Positions 17,217-25,141 of a stretch of 27,221 nucleotides of DNA are shown in pieces. The notes under the pieces were generated by a model. It was not told where the DNA came from and did no database searches. It saw only the letters and a list, made by a program, of their open reading frames with translations. Numbering within the stretch: the stretch's first letter is position 1; every line of letters starts with the position of its first letter. The position numbers were made by a program, and so were the translations under genes. Origin of the DNA: an uncultured Lachnospiraceae bacterium (lineage in GTDB: Bacteria; Bacillota; Clostridia; Lachnospirales; Lachnospiraceae); NCBI GenBank assembly GCA_934370915.1, contig CAKRNI010000009.1, positions 1 to 27,221 on the forward strand, in the 5' to 3' direction.

Positions 17217-17231
17217 CTAATATACCAGTCA
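17214..17231. promoter_or_regulatory. Candidate GntR/FCD operator over the uxuA -35 region
   Basis: Plus strand CAACTAA-TATA-CCAGTCA; read on the minus strand it is CTGG-TATA-TTAGTTG. The CAACTAATATA core of 11 bases is identical to that at 13263-13273. The outer CTGGTATA also occurs in the GntR promoter. A bound repressor would cover the -35 box. Confidence 0.55.
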
Positions 17232-17412
17232 TTTTTGATATAATTATATGGTTTTTTCTTGATTTCCCTATTTTTTTTGTTTGATATGCATATTTTATCT
17301 CATGTTGTATGAATATGGCGCGTATTTCATTTACAGATTCTGGTTGCTAATATATTTGTGTGCGGCAGTGATAACTTATATCTTCGCACGAGTGCACATC
17401 CTGGGCACGTTA
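17232..17412. other. Intergenic stretch upstream of the uxuA promoter
   Basis: No gene is supported. The stretch is AT-rich and contains a short perfect hairpin, GGCAC-GTTA-GTGCC (17404-17417), that leads directly into the palindromic repeat that follows. Any open frame on the plus strand here lacks a ribosome-binding site. Confidence 0.5.
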
Positions 17413-17462
17413 GTGCCTTTTAATGTAATAAGGAATTCATCAGAATTTCCTATTACATTAAA
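17413..17462. repeat. Palindromic intergenic repeat, copy A
   Basis: A near-perfect inverted repeat of about 20-bp arms: TTTAATGTAATAAGGAATTC on the left and its complement with two changes on the right, separated by a few bases, and preceded by GTGCC. It is about three-quarters identical, over 53 positions and without gaps, to a second copy at 21063-21114. Both lie directly beyond the terminator hairpin of a minus-strand gene, in the same orientation. Confidence 0.6.
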
Positions 17463-17465
17463 GAA

Positions 17466-17499
17466 CTGCTCTAAAGAAGATCTTCTCTCTTTAGAGCAG
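17466..17499. terminator. Terminator hairpin of the tannase-like gene
   Basis: CTGCTCTAAAGA (17466-17477) pairs perfectly with TCTTTAGAGCAG (17488-17499), loop of 10. It starts 5 bp after the stop codon of the esterase gene on the minus strand, where the tail is TTCTTTAATG. The plus-strand tail, CCTTTTTAATT, is the better one, though no plus-strand gene ends here. Confidence 0.75.
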
Positions 17500-17504
17500 C
17501 CTTT

Positions 17505-19331
17505 TTAATTCTTTGATTTCAGGCACTTATTGACCCACTCAATAAAGTTCGTCGTAGAGTCCCCGGTACTCTCTGCCATCGTATGGCCTTCGCCCCATAT
17601 CGTTGCAAAATCCACATCCGCGCCATAATTTTTCAGCGCCAGCATCAGATTTACTTCTGTTGTGAGGGAGGTGTCGCTCTGGGCGATTCCGGTGCGGATA
17701 CGCCAGTAGTTGGCAACCGTAGATTTCTGATAACCATCATAATACCCCGAGAGATAATAGAGCGGATTGTACATGTTTCCTCTCTCAGTCACCGTCTTTC
17801 CCTCAGAATCTGTCTTCTCCATTGCTTCCGTGAACGCCGCGCCGTAGGTCTCGTCATCCTTTAAGAGTTCTGCCAGTGTGGCATCAAAGTGGGAAGTTGT
17901 ACCGTCACCATATCCAAATAATGTATTTTCTGCCTGACTCTCATCTAAGGCATCGAATGCACCGATTCCCTTGGAGGCGCGCTTGCATGCATTCGTGAAG
18001 TCCGCAATGCTGGTGATGGTCGCCGTGTTGGTGGCGCTGTCATAGTTGACCCAGGTTCCAGCCGCGTTCAGGGCATCGATGTAATCCTGTGCTGTCTCAT
18101 AGGTGCCGGAAAGTGTCACACCTCCGGTAGCGAGATTCCGGTCAACACCGTCCATGGCGTAAAAGTCAGGAGCCCCGTTTCCTACGTCTGGAGCTGCTTC
18201 ACCGTTCGGTGCTTTGTCTCCCTGCGGTGCTGCCTTATCATCCGGCTTCTGTCCACCCTGATCTCTCCCACCGCCATGAGGTCCTTTCCTCGTCTCCACC
18301 GTATACGGGAACGTGGTATCTTCCAGGAAATTGTTCAGAGATGTCTCCACAACCCCTTTCAGGTATTCATAATACGTGCCAGACTGATAGATTCCCTCTT
18401 CAGACTCCGTCAATGTCAGCGCATTTCCGGAAGCATCCTTGAGCCCCAGCTCATTGATATACGTTGCAAATGCCTCTGCCATTCCGTTTGATAACGTCTG
18501 TTCCTGTTCTGTAAGGTCTGTTCGCGTGTTTCCAAGATTCCACTCATACGCCTCGTCCGCATAATCGAGTTCCGTGATCGGACACCAGCACATGGAGCCG
18601 GTCACCGCATCACTGACGCCGGCAACCGCGCCGATGGCTGTCAGATATGGCTCATAATCTTCGCTGTCACCGGTTGCTCCCAAAAGTGCGCTCTGGGCTC
18701 CTCCTCCACTCATGCCGAAGGAAAATACCCGGTCCACATCTCCCGGGATCACGCCGTCATTATACCGGATATACCGGATTGCAGCCTTCAGATCCGTCAC
18801 TCCCGCCGGTGCGCCTGCGTCGCGTCCGCGGCAGCCTGCTGCCACATAGATAAATCCGGAGTTCGTGTAAGATACAGAATCTGCCACATAGTCTGTCGGC
18901 GCTTCCATTGCGGAATATCCGGGCGTGTTGACCGGAATCACGATAGGCGCGGAATCCGCCGTGTAGCCCTTGACTGCCACCTGATTATTGATCTTACAGG
19001 TAAATGTTCCATCCCCATTGTCCTTCGCATTCATGTACGCTGCCGGAACAAAAATTCCAAGTGTCTCATAGTTTTCATCAGCCGGATTCTCACAATAGGA
19101 GATTCCTGTCTGCCAGTATACCTTATCGTCTGAATTATACTGCCATTTTGTGGAGTCGATCTGCGGCAGCGATGTCACCGCCGTCTCCCCGGCACGCTCT
19201 GTCTCCGCCTGACTTGTCTCTGCTTCCGTCTGCGCCGCGCTGCTTCCGCTTCCTGCCGCACTGTTGCTGCATCCGGAAAGTATAAGCGCCGCCGCCAGAA
19301 ATAACCCGATCCGTCTTCCAACCTTCATCAT
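17505..19331 (-). CDS. Secreted tannase (subtype B)-like alpha/beta-hydrolase lipoprotein
   Basis: A 608-residue lipoprotein: signal peptide with lipobox LSGC (Cys21), a Ser/Ala/Glu-rich tether to about residue 55, then an alpha/beta-hydrolase. The nucleophile is Ser208 in FGMSGGGAQSALLGA, with VAAGCRGRDAG before it and CPITELDYADEAYEWN after, all close to Lactobacillus plantarum tannase. The C-terminal part gives WRIRTGIAQSDTS (Asp553) and GEGHTM (His583). A Gly/Pro/Asp-rich low-complexity linker (about 346-388) interrupts the lid domain. Tannases hydrolyse galloyl esters of plant tannins; feruloyl or other aryl esters are also possible. From memory, the tannase catalytic Asp aligns with Gln551 here and the galloyl-binding Asp with Asp553, which needs checking. 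GGAGAG 8 bases before the ATG at 19331 decides the start over 19358. Confidence 0.85.
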   Translation of the reverse strand: MMKVGRRIGLFLAAALILSGCSNSAAGSGSSAAQTEAETSQAETERAGETAVTSLPQIDSTKWQYNSDDKVYWQTGISYCENPADENYETLGIFVPAAYMNAKDNGDGTFTCKINNQVAVKGYTADSAPIVIPVNTPGYSAMEAPTDYVADSVSYTNSGFIYVAAGCRGRDAGAPAGVTDLKAAIRYIRYNDGVIPGDVDRVFSFGMSGGGAQSALLGATGDSEDYEPYLTAIGAVAGVSDAVTGSMCWCPITELDYADEAYEWNLGNTRTDLTEQEQTLSNGMAEAFATYINELGLKDASGNALTLTESEEGIYQSGTYYEYLKGVVETSLNNFLEDTTFPYTVETRKGPHGGGRDQGGQKPDDKAAPQGDKAPNGEAAPDVGNGAPDFYAMDGVDRNLATGGVTLSGTYETAQDYIDALNAAGTWVNYDSATNTATITSIADFTNACKRASKGIGAFDALDESQAENTLFGYGDGTTSHFDATLAELLKDDETYGAAFTEAMEKTDSEGKTVTERGNMYNPLYYLSGYYDGYQKSTVANYWRIRTGIAQSDTSLTTEVNLMLALKNYGADVDFATIWGEGHTMAESTGDSTTNFIEWVNKCLKSKN

Positions 19332-19445
19332 AACCGTTTCTCTCCGTTTCCTTTTCATTTATAACACATCGTCACTGTCTATTTTATAGATTAGGAAACT
19401 TTTGTGAAAAGCCTGTGAAAATATTGTGTTAATTTTTTGAAGAAA

Positions 19446-19480
19446 AGATCCCCAACAGCCTCACCGGTCATCAGGGATCT
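19446..19480 (-). terminator. Probable terminator of eno
   Basis: AGATCCC (19446-19452) pairs with GGGATCT (19474-19480). On the minus strand TTTTCTTC follows. The stem is only 7 bp around a 21-base loop, but it lies 12 bp after the enolase stop and before the esterase gene. Confidence 0.65.
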
Positions 19481-19492
19481 CCTCATATATTT

Positions 19493-20803
<1,311 letters not shown>

Positions 20804-20926
20804 TCAAGTATCAACGCCAATTACTCTCCCACCCGGATCAGACAGGAAAAATGACGTGATCTATTGATCTGTCCACCTGCGAAATCACCCACCAGCACAT
20901 GTTTAGGAAATGCCAGCCAGTATTTC

Positions 20927-20944
20927 AGTTAGTTTTTGCTAACT
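20927..20944 (-). other. Hairpin at the predicted 5' end of the eno transcript
   Basis: AGTTAG (20927-20932) and CTAACT (20939-20944) form a perfect 6-bp stem with a 6-base loop. The predicted start of transcription is at about 20944, so the hairpin would be the very first part of the mRNA. It could protect the 5' end or be a protein-binding palindrome; neither is shown. Confidence 0.5.
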
Positions 20945-20950
20945 ATCATA

Positions 20951-20979
20951 ATTTTATCATAGCATCATTTTCAGTTCAA
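20951..20979 (-). promoter_or_regulatory. Promoter of eno
   Basis: Minus strand TTGAAC (20979-20974), 17-base spacer, TAAAAT (20956-20951). It predicts a leader of about 150 nt. No known riboswitch was recognised in the leader. The region from 20980 to 21062 shows nothing further. Confidence 0.7.
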
Positions 20980-21062
20980 GAGGATCGTATGCCAAAACAT
21001 TCAATTGAAAAAAGTTGTCGTTACCATAAGTTTATCAGACGATTCCCGGAATAAAAAAGAGT

Positions 21063-21114
21063 GTGCCTTTTTATGTAACAGAGAATTCCTCGAAATTTCC
21101 TGCTGCATAAAAAA
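21063..21114. repeat. Palindromic intergenic repeat, copy B
   Basis: Starts GTGCCTTTTTATG like copy A (17413-17462) and forms an imperfect inverted repeat of about 20-bp arms around GAATTCCTCGAAATTTC. One stem pair differs in a compensatory way between the copies (T-A at 17429/17452, C-G at 21079/21102), which argues that the structure matters. It lies directly beyond the mgtE terminator. Confidence 0.6.
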
Positions 21115-21151
21115 TGGACCATCCTGATATTCATAGGATCGCCCATTTTTT
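21110..21151. terminator. Terminator downstream of mgtE
   Basis: AAAAATGG (from 21110) through ATCCT (21121-21125) pairs with AGGAT (21135-21139) through CCATTTTTT (21143-21151), two mismatches in the middle. Runs of T follow on both strands. It lies 33 bp beyond the mgtE stop codon and touches repeat copy B. Confidence 0.8.
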
Positions 21152-21183
21152 CTATATTTATTCACATTTTATTTCATCTGATA

Positions 21184-22581
21184 TCAGCCCGTCACATGCA
21201 GCAGATCAACCAGAAATAACATTGCCAGTCCATAATAAACTACGATCGCGACAAGGTCGTTCACAGTCGTGATCAGCGGGCCGGACGCAACCGCCGGGTC
21301 TACGTTGATCTTCTTAAAGAACATCGGGATCAGTGTGCCGACCATACTGGAGATCACCATCGCTGTCACAAGTGCGATTCCGACACAGCCGGAGACAAGC
21401 AGCGCATGGTGGATCGGATATCCCTTGATCACGCAGATATAGATTCCGAGGAAAAGCCACGCCATAACTCCAAGAAACAGTCCGTTCACGAAGCCGATCT
21501 TCATCTCTTTCACAACAAGCATAAGCTTCTGCTTTGCAGTCAGTTCCTCGTCCATAAGCACACGGATCGTAACAGCCAGAGACTGTGTTCCGACATTTCC
21601 TGCCATGTCGAGGATCAGAGACTGGAAGCACATGACGATTGGGATCACCGCAACGACAGCCTCAAAAGCGCCCACAACGGAAGATACTACCATGCCCAGG
21701 AATAACAGAATGACAAGCCACGGAAGTCTCTTTTTCACGCTCTCCGTCAGCTTCTCGTTCAGATCCTCCTCCGCAGTCAAACCGGCTAATTTCGCGTAAT
21801 CTTCGCCCATCTCATCATCCACGGCCTCAACGATATCCTGAGATGTGATGATACCGGCGATCGTTCCGTCTTCCTGCAGTACCGGGATGGAATCCTCAGC
21901 GTAATCCTTGATCTGCTCGATACAGTCCGCAACCTTTTCATGATCCTTGACATACGGATAGGAGTGGCTGATCAGGTCCTCAAGGTCCGTATACTCTCTT
22001 GCGATGATCAGGTCCTTCAGATCGATCGCTCCGTAAAATTTATCCTCGTCATCGATCACATAGATCGTAGAGATATTGTCGTTCTCTCCCGCCTGCTCGA
22101 TCAGTTCCCGCATCGCCTGGCGGATCGTCAGGTTGTTGTGGATCATGATAAAGTTGGTGGTCATACGGCTTCCGATCTCATCCTCATCGTATGAGAACAG
22201 GAGTCTTACATCCTCGCTGGCTTCCTTATCCAGCATACCGACGATCTTATGCTTCGTCGTCGCGTCCATCTCTTCCAGGACATCCACCGCATCGTCGGAG
22301 TCCATCTCGGAAACGATCTTTGCGGCGCTCTCGATCGGAAGCTCCTTCAGGTACGGCTCCGCATCATCTAAGTACGCGAAGATCTCCGCAACCCGCTCCA
22401 CGCCGATCAGCGGATAGAGTTCCCGCCTCTCATCCGGTGTCAGCTTTGTGAGGGCATCCGCAATATCGTTATCATGATAATCGGATAACCGGTCGATCAG
22501 CTCCTCCTTCGGAAGTCCGCTGCGGATGATCTCGACCAGTTCTTCCACATAATGTTGTTCTTTTAAAACTTCTGTTTCCAT
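21184..22581 (-). CDS. mgtE: Magnesium transporter MgtE
   Basis: A 465-residue Mg2+ channel. Residues about 1-130 are the acidic MgtE N-terminal superhelical domain (repeated DxDDAVDVLEEM-like units), about 135-255 are two CBS domains (IYVIDDEDKFYGAIDLKDLI and DSIPVLQEDGTIAGIITSQDI), and about 285-462 hold five membrane helices with the pore motifs DMAGNVGTQSLAV and SGPLITTVNDLVAIVVYYG. The cytosolic domains sense Mg2+ and gate the pore in the family. Length is normal. AAGGAGG is 5 bases before the ATG. It has its own promoter about 410 bp upstream and a long structured leader with an internal terminator, so expression is probably controlled by transcription attenuation. Downstream lie its terminator and repeat copy B. 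Confidence 0.97.
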   Translation of the reverse strand: METEVLKEQHYVEELVEIIRSGLPKEELIDRLSDYHDNDIADALTKLTPDERRELYPLIGVERVAEIFAYLDDAEPYLKELPIESAAKIVSEMDSDDAVDVLEEMDATTKHKIVGMLDKEASEDVRLLFSYDEDEIGSRMTTNFIMIHNNLTIRQAMRELIEQAGENDNISTIYVIDDEDKFYGAIDLKDLIIAREYTDLEDLISHSYPYVKDHEKVADCIEQIKDYAEDSIPVLQEDGTIAGIITSQDIVEAVDDEMGEDYAKLAGLTAEEDLNEKLTESVKKRLPWLVILLFLGMVVSSVVGAFEAVVAVIPIVMCFQSLILDMAGNVGTQSLAVTIRVLMDEELTAKQKLMLVVKEMKIGFVNGLFLGVMAWLFLGIYICVIKGYPIHHALLVSGCVGIALVTAMVISSMVGTLIPMFFKKINVDPAVASGPLITTVNDLVAIVVYYGLAMLFLVDLLHVTG

Positions 22582-22690
22582 TTCTGCCTCCTTTTCCGTT
22601 GTAACTGTCTTTTATCCGTCCAGTTACTTCTTATCATCAGGACTGTGCGTATCTTCACGCCTCCTGATCGAATTGCCTGAATTTCGGCAA

Positions 22691-22724
22691 CAAAAAGAAC
22701 ACCGCCCAGAATAATTCCTGGCGG
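22691..22724 (-). terminator. Intrinsic terminator inside the mgtE leader
   Basis: CCGCC-C-AG (22702-22709) pairs with CTGGCGG (22718-22724), and the minus-strand 3' side runs into TGTTCTTTTTG. It lies 110 bp before the mgtE ATG and about 290 nt after the promoter, so it must be bypassed for mgtE to be made. Confidence 0.8.
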
Positions 22725-22800
22725 GGTCCAACCATACATCGCTGTGATGGACAGGCCGTTCCCTTGCGGTGTTCTCGAGACATCTCAATATGGAATCCAG

Positions 22801-22902
22801 CTACCGGAGATTTTCTGTCACTGCACCGATAGCCGCATTCTGCGTCTCTCTGTATGCCACACCGCATTTCGTACTTCGCCCTGTACTATCGCAACTATCC
22901 AT
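22801..22902 (-). CDS. Candidate 33-residue leader peptide upstream of mgtE
   Basis: ATG at 22902, stop TAG at 22803-22801, product beginning MDSCDSTGRSTKCGVAYRE and ending AVTENLR. A very strong GGAGGTG box lies 8 bases before the ATG, which is why I list it. The ribosome-binding site (within CTAACGGAGG) is complementary to the last codons of the ORF (CTCCGGTAG), so the start would be hidden when the helix forms, and translation would break the helix. The peptide has no membrane segment and matches no family I know; it has two Cys and many Ser/Thr. It may be a regulatory ORF whose translation, not product, matters, or a chance frame in a structured RNA. Confidence 0.45.
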   Translation of the reverse strand: MDSCDSTGRSTKCGVAYRETQNAAIGAVTENLR

Positions 22903-22990
22903 GCAATTCACCTCCGTTAGATCTCTGATTTTTATCATTTTCCGCGAAAAAGGAAACTGCTGCGTGCAGATATCTTTTTCCGCCCACAGC

Positions 22991-23020
22991 AGTATACCAT
23001 TTTTTTATAGGAATTGTAAA
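22991..23020 (-). promoter_or_regulatory. Promoter of the mgtE leader transcript
   Basis: Minus strand TTTACA (23020-23015), 18-base spacer, TATACT (22996-22991). No other good promoter lies between it and mgtE. The 135 bp between it and the EamA stop shows no convincing terminator for the upstream gene, only a weak AACAT/ATGTT hairpin. Confidence 0.75.
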
Positions 23021-23155
23021 GTAAAAATCTGGCAAAATAAAGGTAGGAAATACGGTTAAAACATGTAAAATGTTCCGTCTGTCTGCAGTCCTGATCCTCA
23101 ATGTCCGTGATAACAGGAATACACGTCCATCCGGAAAAAAGCCCTTAGTTTTTCT

Positions 23156-24049
23156 CTACCTCATCAGCACTACCGTTGCCAGAATGCACGCAAACCCGAT
23201 CAGGTCCGTCGGAGAAAAGCTGGAGTGCAGCCAGACGACGGACAAGGTTGCCGCGGTCAAAGGTTCCAGACAGGACAGGAGTGCCGCTTTTACAGGGCCT
23301 ACCAGCGCGATCCCCTGAAGGAACAGCGTAAACGCACCGACAGTCCCAAGTAGGACGATCACCGCCATATAGAGGATCGCCCGTCCGTCCAGACCTGCCG
23401 GGATCTTCCAGCTCTGGGCGATCAGGGACAGGGCGAGCCCGCCGATGAACATCCCCATTCCGGATACAGGAATACTTCCGCGGTGCTTTACCGGTGCTCT
23501 GGAAAGCAGGGAGTAGCTTGCCGCGCCGATTCCGGCCATGAGGCCCCAGAAGAGGCCCCTCGGTGTGAGCTCCATGTTTCCGGGCTTTCCGCCGGTGGCG
23601 AGAAGCCAGACACCAAACAGCGCCAGAAAAATGCAGAATACGGTCCGTTTATCCGGTGCTGTCCTTGTAGTCATGCAGACATAGACTGCGATAAATACGA
23701 TGGACAGATTCTGGATCACCGTCGCGGTTCCGGAATTCGTCCATTTGATGGCGCTGAGGTACGCGTACTGGCAGAGCGCCAGACCCGCAATGGCAAACAG
23801 AACGATCTCTATAAGCCCTTTTTTGTCTTTTCCAAGTTCTTTCAAATTCAGACTGTGCTTCGCAAACGCAAGAAACAGCAATATGATCCCCGCTGATGTC
23901 ATTCTCACCGCCGTCACCCACGTCGTATCTACCGGATACTGGGAAAACAGCGCCTCACTGCAGGTTCCTGAAAGTCCCCAGCTCGTCGCCCCCGCCGTGC
24001 AGCAGAGAATTCCAAGTTTTTCTCTCTTCTTGTCCTTTGTGTCTGTCAT
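23156..24049 (-). CDS. EamA/DMT-superfamily transporter
   Basis: A 297-residue membrane protein with ten predicted hydrophobic helices arranged as two EamA repeats: the first opens CCTAGATSWGLSGTCSEAL, the second LFWGLMAGIGAASYSLLSRAP. The conserved end-of-repeat segments SIVFIAVYVC and ALLSCLEPLTAATLSVVWL are present. Members export amino acids, metabolites or take up small compounds; the substrate cannot be read from sequence. I use ATG 24049, with GGAGG 5 bases upstream; the ATG at 24076 lies before that box. It appears to be monocistronic, with its own promoter at 24127-24155, and is G+C-richer than the genes to the left of 17 kb. Confidence 0.9.
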   Translation of the reverse strand: MTDTKDKKREKLGILCCTAGATSWGLSGTCSEALFSQYPVDTTWVTAVRMTSAGIILLFLAFAKHSLNLKELGKDKKGLIEIVLFAIAGLALCQYAYLSAIKWTNSGTATVIQNLSIVFIAVYVCMTTRTAPDKRTVFCIFLALFGVWLLATGGKPGNMELTPRGLFWGLMAGIGAASYSLLSRAPVKHRGSIPVSGMGMFIGGLALSLIAQSWKIPAGLDGRAILYMAVIVLLGTVGAFTLFLQGIALVGPVKAALLSCLEPLTAATLSVVWLHSSFSPTDLIGFACILATVVLMR

Positions 24050-24126
24050 AACACCCTCCAGATAATCGATCTTCATGATATCGTCATTGCAGCCTGCCCG
24101 CCTGGACCTGCTGCCCTGACATTTGA

Positions 24127-24155
24127 ATTATATCGGGCTTTTGAAGATGTGTACA
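24127..24155 (-). promoter_or_regulatory. Promoter of the EamA transporter gene
   Basis: Minus strand TGTACA (24155-24150), 17-base spacer, consensus TATAAT (24132-24127). The -35 is weak. It lies between the sugar-kinase stop and the transporter start. Confidence 0.6.
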
Positions 24156-24190
24156 GCAGAATTTCCATAAAAAGCCGAATTTGTCTTTCT

Positions 24191-25141
24191 TTACATCCGG
24201 GCCAGAACCGCCTCTTCCTCCGGAATACTCGGAATCCCGCCCGACTGCGTCGTGGAGATGCTTGCCGCCGTGCAGGCGAACTGACCGATAAATCCAAGTT
24301 CTTCCGTGCTGAGCTCTTCCGGCGCTTTTCCTGTCTTTAAGAGTCTGGAGACCGCGCTTCCGCCGAAGATATCCCCGGCTCCCGTCGTATCGATGGGCTT
24401 TACCTTGGGGCACTTCGCGTAAGCAGCGCCATTCTGATTTGCAAGGTACGCTCCTTTCGGTCCCATGGTGACCATAGCGAGGCGGATTCCAAACTCGTCG
24501 AGCAGCTTCTCTGCCGCCTCCTTCTCGTCCGTGATCCCCCAGAGGAATTCCACCTCCTCATCGCTGATCTTCACAACATCCGCATGGGCGAGCCCCCATA
24601 AGATCTGCTCTTTCGCCGCGTCCGTTGTCTCCCAGAGCGGAAGCCTTAAGTTTGGATCAAAGGTGATAAGCTTTCCATGCTCTCTCGCATACTCCACGCA
24701 CTTTTTCGTCGCCGTGCGCACCGGATCATCCGTAAGACTCAGGGTTCCGAAATGAAACACCGATGCCTCATCAATCATGGTAAGATCGATCTCCTCAAAG
24801 CTCAGTCTCGTATCCGCTCCCGGTTTTCTCGCGAAGCTGAAGGAACGGTCACCTTCCGGCGAAAAAGTCACAAATGCCAGTGTCGTAAACACGGACGGAT
24901 CTGTCAATATCCCCTTTGTCTCAATTCCGGCTTTCTCAAACGTTTTTACCAGCAGTTTTCCAAAGGCGTCGTCCCCGACTTTCCCGAGAAACGCCGTCTT
25001 CATTCCATATTTATTTAACGCCGCAAGGAAATTTCCCGGCGCACCGCCCGGATTCGCCTTCATAGTCGGATATCCGTCCGCATCCGTCTCCTTTGCCGCA
25101 AAATCGATCAGAAGCTCACCAAGAGCGATCACATCATACAT
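24191..25141 (-). CDS. PfkB-family sugar kinase, probable fructokinase
   Basis: A 316-residue ribokinase-fold kinase. It has the N-terminal glycine motif NPGGAPGNFLAAL (sugar binding, residues 30-42), the phosphate-site FDPNLRLPLW (161-170), and the PfkB signature DTTGAGDIFGG (251-261) with catalytic Asp257. The pattern is that of bacterial fructokinases (ScrK-like), which make fructose 6-phosphate from fructose and ATP. ATG 25141 is preceded by GGGAGG at 7 bases and overlaps the epimerase gene by 13 bp. Because the operon also encodes a D-lyxose/D-mannose isomerase, a ketose (fructose or xylulose) is the likely substrate. Last gene of the sugar operon. Confidence 0.9.
   Translation of the reverse strand: MYDVIALGELLIDFAAKETDADGYPTMKANPGGAPGNFLAALNKYGMKTAFLGKVGDDAFGKLLVKTFEKAGIETKGILTDPSVFTTLAFVTFSPEGDRSFSFARKPGADTRLSFEEIDLTMIDEASVFHFGTLSLTDDPVRTATKKCVEYAREHGKLITFDPNLRLPLWETTDAAKEQILWGLAHADVVKISDEEVEFLWGITDEKEAAEKLLDEFGIRLAMVTMGPKGAYLANQNGAAYAKCPKVKPIDTTGAGDIFGGSAVSRLLKTGKAPEELSTEELGFIGQFACTAASISTTQSGGIPSIPEEEAVLARM

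Larger units (their letters stand above)
22582..22984 (-). promoter_or_regulatory. Long structured 5' leader of mgtE with internal attenuator
   Basis: About 400 nt between the predicted start of transcription (about 22984) and the mgtE ATG. From 5' to 3' it holds: a 9-bp closing helix CTAACGGAG (22920-22912) with CTCCGGTAG (22809-22801), one mismatch; inside it GATAG/CTATC and other short helices together with a 33-codon ORF; a segment GAACACCGC (22774-22766) that can pair either with GCGGTGT inside the ORF (22865-22859) or with the 3' arm of the terminator (22705-22697); the terminator itself; then hairpins ATCAGGA/TCCTGAT (22636-22668) and CAGTTAC/GTAACTG (22601-22627). I do not find the conserved blocks of the M-box. 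Role as an attenuator is inference from layout. Confidence 0.65.

Noticed and set aside
17281..17508. 75-codon hydrophobic plus-strand frame that ends at a T-tailed hairpin
   Set aside because: No ribosome-binding site or promoter was seen, and the frame runs through the palindromic repeat and terminator stem.
22655..22867. 70-codon minus-strand frame reading through the mgtE leader terminator
   Set aside because: It has no ribosome-binding site, lies in a different frame from the well-initiated 33-codon ORF, and crosses the terminator hairpin.
22582..22984. M-box (ykoK) Mg2+ riboswitch
   Set aside because: Expected before mgtE, but the conserved blocks were not found on either strand; the layout differs.
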